From assembly GCA_012295275.1 (NCBI GenBank), contig CM022669.1, positions 7,879,989 through 7,919,988 of the forward strand: a stretch of DNA of 40,000 bases, given 5' to 3'. Position 1 is the first letter of the stretch; each line of letters begins with the position of its first letter. Below are positions 1 to 12,076 of this stretch, piece after piece. A model generated the notes under the pieces. That model did no database searches. It was not told the origin of the DNA and was given only the letters and a program-made list of their open reading frames with translations. The DNA is from Chrysomallon squamiferum (lineage: Eukaryota > Mollusca > Gastropoda > Neomphalida > Peltospiridae). The position numbers and the translations under genes are program-made.

Positions 1-327
1 TTTGCTATTCAAATTAATTATTCATGTGTATGCACATTATAATGTTCCTTGTGTATATGATATCCTGAGAACATGTCAGTTTATACTAGAATTTGTCTGT
101 GTGTTTGTGCATCCATGCATACATGCAGGTTTGTGTGTGTCAGTCTATATTGCATTTGTATTTAGTACATGCAAATCAAGATATATTTGTGCTGTGTACA
201 ATATACATTGTAACTATCTTATAATGATTATGTTTCTTTGTGTTATTTTTAGAAACACATATGTTATACCAGCTCTGTTATATATCATTTGTATTTCACC
301 AGTAAATGTTTATATTACACGGTTTAG
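1..327 (+). other. 3' part of an upstream intron
   Basis: AT-rich sequence ending in the acceptor of exon 1 (AG at 326-327). A frame is open across it, but its translation lacks the module pattern until the exon begins, so I read it as intron. Nothing else is seen in it. Confidence 0.7.
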
Positions 328-471
328 GATACTACAGTTTAGCAGGGGCAGAAAACTGTACTGCCTGTGAACCAGGATATGATTGCTTGGTTCGAGATGC
401 CGCACCTTCTTTGTGTGCGGCAGGGACATACAATCCAGGCGGCAGTCAGGGATGTCTGCCGTGTGCTTCAG
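328..471 (+). CDS. Exon 1 (phase 1-1)
   Basis: Begins inside a glycine codon (GYYSLAGAENC) after the acceptor at 326-327 and ends inside a glycine codon before the donor GTAGAG at 472. It encodes one module with CxxC pairs (CTAC, CLPC) and a CAAGTYNPGG segment. Because it starts phase 1 in mid-repeat, at least one exon lies upstream of the window. Confidence 0.85.
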
Positions 472-614
472 GTAGAGAGTGGTGGCATACTAACCTGAAA
501 TATTTAATTAAACACCCACCAAATCCTTCTGTGTGCACCTCCTCTGTTTACCTTCCTTGATTTAACTTGATGATAATGATGATATTATTCTGTGTGTATG
601 TGTTTGTGTGTTTA

Positions 615-662
<48 letters not shown>

Positions 663-3600
663 TATACATATATATACAGAAGAGACAGACTGTCACAGAG
701 ACAAAGCAAAACATTTTCTGCACCTTCTCAATCTTCTTTTCATCCTTCAGGTTTAATTCTGTTATCCCTGTTGACTAATCCCATCTGCTAATACAAAGAA
801 GAATAAATATTGATCAAAATAATTCTTGTTCACATGTGTACATTAGTTATTTCCGTTGCTAATAGTTCTTGTTATTTCCATTACTAAAAGTTCTTCCCTC
901 AGTAGCATAAGCGCACCAACAGTTTGTTTTCATATTTAAATGTAATTGAGGAAAGTTTGTACTTGAAATCGATTCTGTAAATGTTTTCAGCTTCTGTAAA
1001 TATTTACATTTAAACTGAGTAAAATATAAAGTTTATATTCAAAGCTAATATTTTTCTATTGTATTTTTAATGTGTATATGTGTCACTGTTTCTAAGGAAA
1101 TGTTTTAAATATAAAAAATATGATATACAATTCAGACTTGTATATTCTAAAACATTCATTTTTGTATGTTTGTAATTGTTTAACTATGTTTACAACATAC
1201 AAGTGCTTTCTAACAGGTCACTATAGTATGGAAGGAGCTGCTGTTTGTATTATATGTCCTGCTGGTAAAAACTGCTCTGACCCTGCAGTCACTGGCTCTG
1301 CTCCGCCTGATTGTCCTGCTGGAACTTATAGCTCAGAAGGAGACTCCACATGTACTAACTGTCCTACAGGATACTACAGTCCAGGAAGTGTAGCAGCTTG
1401 TACTGTTTGTCCTGCTGGCAAAGACTGTTCAAATCCTGCACTTGCTTTAGCATCTCTTCCAGACTGTCCTGCAGGAACTTACAGTCCAGAAGGTAATGCT
1501 TCCTGCATCACTTGTCCAGCTGGATACTATAGTCCTGGAGCAGTTGCCTCTTGCACCATTTGCCCTGCTGGCAAAAACTGTTCAAACCCAGCCTTCCCTT
1601 TAGAATCTCTGCCAGACTGCCCAGCAGGAACATACAGTGCTGAGGGTGATCCAGTTTGCAATAACTGCCCCAAAGGTTACTACAGCTCAGTAGCAGCAGC
1701 AGCATGCACTGTATGTCCAGCAGGCAAAGACTGCACAGACCCATCACAGACATCTCTCCCAGACTGTCCAGCAGGAACTTACAGTGCAGAAGGAGACACA
1801 TCATGCACTAACTGTGAATCAGGATATTTCAGTAGAGCAGCTGAGGGAAACTGTACAACCTGTCCAGCAGGTAAAAACTGCAGCAGCCCTGCTGTACTTG
1901 GTTCTAGTCCTGAAGACTGTCCAGCAGGAACATTTAGTGCTGAAGGTAATGCTGGATGCACTAATTGTCCCAGTGGCTACTACAGCTCTGCTGCTGCTTC
2001 ATCGTGTTCACTTTGCCCAGCTGGCAAGGACTGCACTAATCCAGCTTTAACATCTGGCAGCCTGACAGACTGTGTGGCTGGAACATACAGTAGACAAGGT
2101 GATGCTGGTTGCTGGGCTTGCTTGCCTGGTTATTACAGTGATGTAGGAGCTGAACAGTGTACAGTCTGTCCAGCAGGTAAGAATTGTTCAGATCCATCAG
2201 TGACTGCACCAAATGACTGTCCTGTAGGAACATTCAGCAAGGAAGGAGATTCTGGTTGTACCAAATGTGATGGTGGATACTTCAGTTCTGCAGGATCCAG
2301 TAACTGTTCTGTTTGTCCAGATGGAAAGAGCTGTTTAGGTGATGTTCTGACTGACTGTGATCCAGGCACATACAGCAAAGAAGGGGAAGTGATCTGTAAG
2401 ACCTGTATGTCTGGCTACTATAGCAATGCAGCTGCAACTGTTTGTACAGTCTGTCCAGCAGGTAAGAATTGTTCAGATCCATCAATGACTGCACCAAATG
2501 ACTGTCCTGTAGGAACATTCAGCAAGGAAGGAGATTCTGGTTGTACCAAATGTGATGGTGGATACTACAGCTCTGCAGGATCCAGTAACTGTTCTGTTTG
2601 TCCAGGTGGAAAGAGCTGTTTAGGTGATGTTTTGACTGACTGTGATCCAGGCACATACAGCAAAGAAGGGGAAGTGATATGTAAGACCTGTATGTCTGGC
2701 TACTATAGCAATGCAGCTGCAACTGTTTGTACAGTCTGTCCGGCAGGCAAAAACTGTTCAGATCCATCAGTGACTGCACCAAATGACTGTCCTGTAGGAA
2801 CTTACAGCAAGGAAGGAGATTCTGGTTGTACCAAATGTGATGGTGGATACTACAGCTCTGCAGGATCCAGTAACTGCTCTCTTTGTCCAGGAGGACAAAG
2901 CTGTGTGGGTGACACACTAACAGACTGCAGTCCAGGCACCTATAGCAAGCAAGGTGAAGATACCTGTAAAACCTGCCTTTCAGGATACTACAGTAGTGCA
3001 GCAGCAGATATCTGTTTAATATGTCCAGGAGGAAAGAACTGCTCAGATCCAGCAGTAACTGGTTTATCACCAAGTGACTGTCCTGCAGGAACATTTAGCA
3101 AGGAAGGAGACCAGGGATGTACGCAGTGTGGTGGTGGTTACTACAGCTCAGCAGGGTCAGTAAACTGTACAATATGTCCAGCAGGACAAAGCTGTATAGG
3201 GGATGTGCTAGCAAACTGCACTCCAGGCACCTACAGCAAGGAAGGAGAAACTATTTGTAGTCCTTGTCTTTCTGGGTACTATAGCAAAGAAGCTGCAGGG
3301 ATCTGTACTATTTGCCCAGCTGGTAAAAACTGCTCAGATCCAGCTGTTACCGGATCATTACCAGACGACTGTCCACCAGGAACATTCAGTAATGAAGGTG
3401 ACTCAGGATGTACTCAGTGCAAGGCTGCATATTACAGCTCAGCTGCATCATCAAGCTGTACGATCTGTCCTGCTGGTCAGAGCTGCACAGGCGATACACT
3501 GACAGACTGCAGCCCAGGCACCTACAGCAAGGAAGGAGAAACTGTCTGTAGTCCATGCATTTCTGGATATTACAGCAAGACTGCTGCAGCACTATGCACT

Positions 3601-6442
3601 ATCTGTCCTGGTGGCTACAACTGCACAGACCCGGCAGTGACAGGAACAGATCCACCTCAGTGTCCTGCAGGAACTTTCAGCAATGAAGGAGACACAGGAT
3701 GCACATCATGTCAAGCAGGTTACCACAGTGATACTGGTGCCACTATCTGCAGCAAATGTCCAGCCGGTTACGACTGCACTGACCCAACTCTGTCAGCTGC
3801 TTCTCTACCTAAATGCTCTGCAGGGACTTTCAGCAAAGAAGGAGAAATAGGCTGCCAGCCTTGCGCTGCAGGTTACTTCAGTTTGTCTGGGGCAGCCATA
3901 TGCACTATATGTCCAGCAGGAAAGGATTGTAGCAATGTGTCCAGCATCACAACAGCTCCTCCAGATTGTGCTGCTGGATCATTCAGCAAAGAAGGAGATT
4001 ACGGCTGTACAAACTGCCCGATAGGTACAGTGTGCATGAAAACGTGTGCCAATTAGCCAACCCTTTCTAACAGCACCAAGTTTGAATATCACTAAAAACA
4101 CAGTATAGTATAACTGCACCTGAAGCACCTGATACATATTTGAAACAATTAATGGCACCTGAAACACCTATCTGCACCTCAAACTCTTAACATGTCTAAA
4201 TCCCTATGAAAGAGATTTATCATTTGAATCCTTTGTAGTTGATTAACCTTAATGCATGAACCATTTTTGCTAACTGTAGCATAGTTGCATGATGTTTGTA
4301 TGTGTCCCTTTGGTTGATGTCTTTTGATATATCACAATATTTAACACCATGAAATAATTAACTGTTTTACACAGGTTTAATAATAAAATGTTTGTTTGTG
4401 TGTTCTGACAGTAAGAGATGTCCTAGTTTTATTACTTACTTTTGAATGAATGGTGTTTTCTGATTATATATAATATATCAGTAAATTTGTGTGTGTGTGT
4501 ATGTGTGTATGTCTGGGTGTCTGTATATGTATGTGTACATGTATATATTTATAAAAAAAATCAACCATTTTCATTCATTAAAGAAACTAGTTAACACTTT
4601 GTTCATAATATTAATAATTAAATGAATACTGTTTATATAGAACATATCAAACAGTTTCAGAATTAATCTTGTGGTATATCTAAAGCATGTTTTTGATAAC
4701 TAATGTATGTTTATTTTTTTTTTTTATCTTTAATGCATTTATGTTTTAGAATTTAAAACGTATTTTATTTTGATAATGTATGCATGTTTGTGTTTGATAA
4801 TTAGTGCACTTGTTTTTGGTAACTAATGCATGTTTTAGTTGCAGCAAACAACAGCAGGTAAACTCTGGACTTACCTGTTTCTAGCAGAGCATGTTGTAGC
4901 ACATCATTTAGACTTCTAGATTTGTAGCACAGAATCTTGTAGCATTTCATAGAATAGTATTAACCAAGCTGTAAGCTGGTATCACATAATCGTCTTGTAA
5001 CCATAGCACTTATAGTGTAGGATCTTTTTGTAACCAAAAAGGTTATAATGTAAAATCACATAGTAACCACAATATTTATAATGTAGGATCATGCAGTAAT
5101 TAAATATTTGTAAAGCAGGATCTCGTAATAAATCATAGTACTTGTAATGTAGCATCTTGTATAACCAGAGTATTGGTAAAGTTGGATTTTGTAGTAATTG
5201 CAATATTTGTAACACAGAATCTTGCAATAATTACAATATTTGTAATGTAGGATTTTGTAATAACATTAGATTTTGTAATAACTTACATGTAATGTAGGAT
5301 GCTATAGTAGTCAGAACATTTATGATGTATAATATGATAATAACCATAATGTTTGTACCATAGGATTGTATAGAAACAACAATGATGATGATTTCAGATA
5401 AAAATTATAATAATTATTAGATGTATACTTAACTTTATAATTTCTGTTTATCAGTGCTTTTTCAATTATGAAGAGAAATCCTTTTTAAATACTGAAATAA
5501 TCCACTTTTTTTGTTCAATTATTTTTAATATTTTAAAAATAAAAAGTGTTAAAAATATTTCAGTTTTATTTACAAGAATTTTCAATCCAATTTATTACTT
5601 GTAAAAGAATTGATGACTATATTTCAGATCAGTAATATCATTTGTTCTTTATATGATCATCAATTAATGAAATATTTAATAAATAGTAGAATATATCATT
5701 ATAGATATCAAAAATTTTTTATCATTAAGAAGTATTAACTTACTCATTAAGTTTAAAAAAAAAAAAATGTTACTATTTATTATTATTTTAATTATATAAA
5801 ATTTTAAAACTGTTTTATAGTTTTTATTTCACGCAATTTTGTTCAATAAATTTACAGGATTCTACAGTACCTCACCTGGTCAGGGTTCATGCACGCTCTG
5901 TCGTGCTGGCTACTACTGTGACGCTACCTCAGAAACAGAGTGTGGAACGGGAAAATACAGCACATCTGGCTCGACTTCATGTGTAGTGTGTCCAGCAGGA
6001 TACAAGTGTCCAGGGCCAACAGACTCAGCTCCAGTTCTTTGTACTGCAGGGACTTACTCCTACAATGGTTCTGACTCATGTACTCCTTGCGAAGCAGGAA
6101 ACTACTGTCCTACAAATGGACTAGGGTCAGCAATACCATGTGCTGCTGGTTACTACCAGACATCAGCTGGTCAAACATCGTGTACAGAGTGTCAGCAAGG
6201 TATAGCCGTTGCATGGTTTTAATGAAGATATCAATGCTAAATGTAGAGAGTTAGAAACAAACATAGAAGTACACACATAAAATGTTCAACAGTGACACAT
6301 CACTGCAGAATGTGGAAACAGACATATGTACATGTGTATAGTTATTGCATATATTCAAAAACAGGGTTGTTATATTCAAGAATAGGGTTGTTGTCATTGT
6401 TATCATTGTTTTTGATAGTGTTGTTTTAGTGTTGTTTTGCTA

Positions 6443-6492
<50 letters not shown>

Positions 6493-9400
6493 TGTTGCTG
6501 CTATTACTGTTATAACCAGGGTACAAGTGCACTGACAGAACACAAAGTCAAGTAGCATGTCCAGCAGGTCAGTATCAAGATGGCCGAGGAATGGAAGCCT
6601 GCAAATCTGTGAGTGAAATTTTACTGTGTTTATAGAGTTAACAACAAACATAACATCATTAAAACAAACAATCCAAACAAAACACACACACACACACACA
6701 CACAGACACAGACACACACACCCACCCAGACACACACACACGCACAAAACAAACACACACCCACACACACACACACACACATTTATTTATTTATATGTTT
6801 ATTTATTTGTATTCACTATTGATAATTATTGAACTAATGTGTAAATAATCTCCATGCTGATTGATCTGTAAATGAACACAACTGTCCTCCATTTCAGTGC
6901 CCGTCTGGATACTACAACACACAGACAGGACAGATACAGTGTACAATATGTCCTGCAGGATCCAAATGTCCTGATCCTACTGCTTTACCAGTACAGTGTG
7001 CCACAGGAGAGGTAAAATAAAATCTTTGTTTTACACTTAAATAAAATTATTAGTCTCTTTTAAGTGGAAGTGTCCTTGGCTTTTAATTGATTTTGTTTAA
7101 TAATCTATATTTATTTATTTGTTTATTATATATATATTTTTTTCCAGTTTTCTAATGATGGGGCCACTGCATGTCAAACCTGTCCAGCTGGTCAGATCTG
7201 CACGGGAGGGACTCCAGTATCTTGTTTGGTTAGTGCATACACTGATTATTTTAATGTATAATAATAAATATATCTAATATATCACAGACTGCTTATTAAC
7301 GTACAGCAGCAAAATGAAAATGAAAATATACTGATTACATCTGAAGCCAAATGTTTATAAATGATACAGAACCATTAAAATAAATTATATGTACATACAT
7401 ATATATATATATATATAATGTATATGTATATGTGTATGTATGTATATATATGAATATATATATATATATACATATACATGTACATATATGATTAATTTAT
7501 TCAACAAAATAATTTCAGAATAACAAGCTATCAAGATATAATTTAAATTAAAAAATTAAATATATGAAGTATTTACTGATATAACATCTTTTTGATATAT
7601 TTAAAATTAGATTTTCAGTAACACCCTCATACAGGGGAAAAACAAGCAGTTTGCAGTTATCAAATATATTAATTTATTATAAGTGATGTTGTTGTTGTTG
7701 TTGTTGTTATTGTCATTGTTGTTATAATACTTTTTTTTCATCACTATCAACATTATCATTTATTATTTATTATTTGATTATTTTCTGTTATTGTTATTAT
7801 TGTTGTTGCTGTTGTTGTTACTATTATTATTGTTGCTGCTGTTGTTGTTGTTACTATTATTATTGTTGCTGTTGTTGTTGTTGTTGTTGTTACTATTATT
7901 ATTGTTGTTGCTGTTGTTGTTGTTACTATTGTTATTATATTATCACAGAGTGGACAGTACTCAAATGGGACAGGCTGTGTGGACTGTCCTGCTGGCTATT
8001 CGTGTCCTTCATCTCTGTCAGGACCTCAAGCTTGTCCTTCAGGGACCTACCAGGACCAGACAAAACAAACTAACTGTCTGAGCTGTCCTCTTGGACAGTC
8101 CTGTCTTGATGTGTCAGCAGTTCCAGTGGATTGTGATGCTGGGTTCCTCAGTTTGGCAGGAGAAGCAACCTGTAGAGTAAGATTATTTATTTATTTATCA
8201 TCATCTTCATCATCATATTTAATATATACCATTGTAATCATTATCATCATCTTCATCATCATTGTTAATATTTTTACCATTGTTTTCATTAACATCATCA
8301 TCATCATCAATATTACAAACATCATTATCATCTCATCATCATCATCATAACTGTCATTAACCAAGCTTAGGAAGGTATCTGATAAAATTAATAACTTCAA
8401 GGTCATTAATGATTTTGATATTTAGGCTTACTTAAAAATTACCTTAGTTTTGTAAAAATAGATTAATTATATTTGATACAGAAGAATAAATGGTGGTTTC
8501 AGACAGCATTTCTATGCTGAATGATACAATTGTATTTATTATTAGGAAAGAGTGCACATCAAGGAACATAATCACAATTCTGTTGCAAATGTACAGAATG
8601 CATTTGGACTGTTTGTTCACACTTACGCTTAAACAAGAAACAAATTACAAAAATATCTTAAAATAAATAAATAATTACAAAAAGTGACTTTAATATATCA
8701 GTCATTATTTTCATGGTAGATCTTGAAACGAGACATTTTCTAATTTATTAAAAACCTTGCAATGTTTCTAGAGTTGTCCAGAGGGATACTACAGTTCTAG
8801 TGGTGCTGGAGCATGTGCAGAGTGTCCAGCTGGTCAGAAGTGTTTCGATGGGTCAGCTTACATCAACCCAGTTGACTGTCTGGCTGGGACATTCTCACAA
8901 GCTGGAGAGTCCACCTGTACAGCTTGTGACCCAGGTAATGTCAGAAATGTTTCACTTAAACTGAATACCTGGATAGGTTAACTAATGAGTCTGTGGTTTA
9001 AAGACTTAGAATAAACTAGTATTATAAACACACATATGCATGCATGCATGCACACACTTACTTAATGTTTAATATAGTTTTCTAACATATGAATTTAAAA
9101 ACATCTTCTCTAACTGTTAAACATTTACAGTGTTATTTTCAAATGCACTAGTTTCGTATAAAATTATCTATATTTAAAATACTGTTTTCTAACTTATACT
9201 AGTTATGTATAAAAATATCTATATTTAAAATACTGTTTTCAAATGCACTAGTTATGTATAAAAATATCTGTATTTAAAATACTGTTTTCTAATGCAATAG
9301 TTATGTATAAAAATATCTGTATTTAAAATAACATTTTCAAATGCACTAGTCGTGTTAAAATTATCTATATTTAAAATATTGTTTTCTAATGCACTAGTTA

Positions 9401-12032
9401 TGTATAAAAATATCTATATTTAAAATACTGTTTTCTAACACACTAGTTATGTATAAAAATATGTATATTTAAAATACTGTTTTCTAATACACTAGTTATG
9501 TATAAAAATATGTATATTTAAAAAAAATATGTATATTTAAAATACTGTATTTAAAATATTGTTTTCTAATGCACTAGTTATGTATAAAAATATGTATATT
9601 TAAAATACTGTTTTCTAATGCACTAGTTATGTATAAAAATATCTATATTTAAAATACTGTTTTCTAATGCACTAGTTATGTATAAAAATATCTATATTTA
9701 AAATACTGTAAAAATATCTATATTTAAAATAATGTTTTCTAATGCACTAGGTACATACAGCAGTGCCAAGGCATCATCCTGCTCTCTCTGTCCTGCTGGC
9801 AACTACTGCATTGATCCAGTGACTCCAGTAGCCTGTGACTCTGGAACCTACAGCACACTGGGCAAGGTCTGTCTGTCTGTCTGTCTGTACAAATTTGTCC
9901 ACACAAATACGTGTGTACATTTAAGTGTATGAGCTTGAACCTGTTAGTGTTATTCCTATGACTATATTTATATTTTATTATATTTGTTGTTATTTTTGTT
10001 CATTTGCTATTGTCGTAATTTTTATTTATTAAAACATACTACTACAGCTAATGTTATTAAAATTACTACTACTACTACATATACTATTATTAAAACAGAT
10101 AGTACTAGAACTATTCCTATCAAAACTTAAAAACTTTCTTTATTAATAAAACCTGAATAAAACTACTACTACTACTACTACTACTACTACCATTGTTATT
10201 ATTGTACATGTTTGATTTCAGACCCTCAGCTGTACTCCATGTCCAGCAGGTTTTCAATGTCCAACTACATCAGCTACTCCATCAGCATGTTCTGCAGGTT
10301 TCTACTCTCCTGCAAACCAGACAGCATGTCTGCCGTGCCCCACTGGGCAGTCATGCATTGATCCTTCCAAAGCTCCAGTCAACTGCCAGTCAGGACAGTA
10401 CAGTCCACAGGTAAATTCATATTAGTCATCAGGTGAACAGTGTACAGACAACAGGTATTTATATAATAATCAGCAGTTGAAATTGCACTCAGATCAGAGG
10501 AAGAACAACAGTCAGTAATGCAAATAAAAGATTCATGGTCCAGATGTTAAAGTCTTTTGTTATTAAGAACTAATGAGAAATTTGTAACTGGATATTCCAA
10601 ACTGTACAATTGACTTTTTGTGTTATTTGTAAGTCTTTATTCAGATTTCTACTTGATTTTTAAAACAAAATACGTACACTGGTTTTCAGGGTTCAAGCAC
10701 ATGTGTCCAGTGTCCGGCAGGGTATGACTGTGATCCCACCAAAGACACACTGCCTCCTTGTAGCAGTGGTAATTACAGCACAGCAGGAGAACGATGCAAG
10801 GAGTGTCCACCTGGCTCCTACTGCCCATTCCCCAGTATCAGTCCAATCTCCTGCAAGTCAGGGACCTACTCCCTCGGCTCTGCCACTCTTTGTACAGTGT
10901 GTCCAGCTGGCAGCTTCTGTGCTTCTACAAGGTTTGTGTTTCATTTGGGTTTACACTTCATTTGGTTCTTTTTTGTTTTGTTTGTACTTCATTAGCATTT
11001 ATACTTCATTTGAGTTTATAATTTGGGTTTGTGCTTATTCAGGTATATTCTTCTGTTAAGTCTGTCTTTCTTTTAGATTTGAACATTAATCTTGCTTACA
11101 GTATTTGTATTTTGTACCCAGTAAACTTGAAAAGTTCTGTGTTGCTGTGATTTATTGTTTGTAATATTAATTTATGAAACAGATCTGCCAGTAAAGTAGC
11201 TGATAGATGCAGGCATACAAAAATATGGATGCAATATTTCAACTACAAAAACTACCATTAAAAGGACAAATCTGTTGAAGTACAATGGCTGAATAAATGT
11301 TCAGATCATTAGATGAGCTTTATATGCAACCATTTCTGTCAAAATATCTAATTTGATAAATTGTGGCTGTAGAAAATTCATCAGCAAAGAGAACTTAAAT
11401 ACTGATACAATACACCCACCCTATGGTTCAGTTAGCAAACTGGAGCTGATATAACTAAGAAAAGGGAAAAAGAAGGTCAGGTAACATTTTATGATTATTT
11501 CAAATTCAAAAAAAAAATTCTAATCAAATGGTAGTTGTTAATAAATCCACCATATTATACAAAATATGCTGAGATTTATGACAGCCATTTTAGTACTGTT
11601 TTAATTAATTAAGAAAACACACAATCTCTTTTCAGTTCTAATGCAGTTCTCTGCAGTGAGGGTCAATACAGTTCAGTAGGGGCAACCTCGTGTTCCTCCT
11701 GCCCTGCTGGTTACTACTGCACTGCGGGAACAGCTACCCCTATTGCCTGCACCCCAGGAACTTATGCTATAGGTGGACAGTCCAGTTGTACAGGTTGTCC
11801 TTCAGGATATGCTTGTCCATCAACCACTACAGGCTCAAGCCAGTACATCTGTCCAGGAGGTGAGAAATAGATAGGTGTCAGTGGATAAATGTTTAGATAT
11901 GTGCAGAAGATAAACTGCAGATTTTTGTCAATAAAAGATGTGTATTTCAGATGCTGTCCAGATCAGACATTGTCATGTTAAAAAGTCGAAAAAGGATTGT
12001 ATTAATAATAATAATAATAAAAATAATAAAAG

Positions 12033-12076
<44 letters not shown>

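Noticed and set aside
2-370. 122-codon + strand frame at the window start
   Set aside because: No module pattern, low-complexity translation, and it overlaps exon 1 in another frame. Read as intron.
2036-3094. Minus-strand frames over exon 2, including one of 191 codons
   Set aside because: Shadows of the repetitive + strand exon; they repeat with the same 285-bp period.
4982-5227. Minus-strand 81-codon gene
   Set aside because: Explained by an intronic minisatellite whose unit is 33 bp; no other coding evidence.
7774-8081. Poly-Leu or poly-Cys/Tyr coding frames
   Set aside because: They are the TTG/TTA/TGC triplet array read in codons. The real exon 7 starts at 7949 in another frame.
9131-9750. 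49-bp array as a CRISPR array
   Set aside because: Contiguous tandem copies with no unique spacers, in a eukaryotic intron.
10932-11635. Transposable element in intron 11
   Set aside because: Composition is somewhat different, but there are no terminal repeats, poly-A tail, target duplication or reverse-transcriptase/transposase motif.
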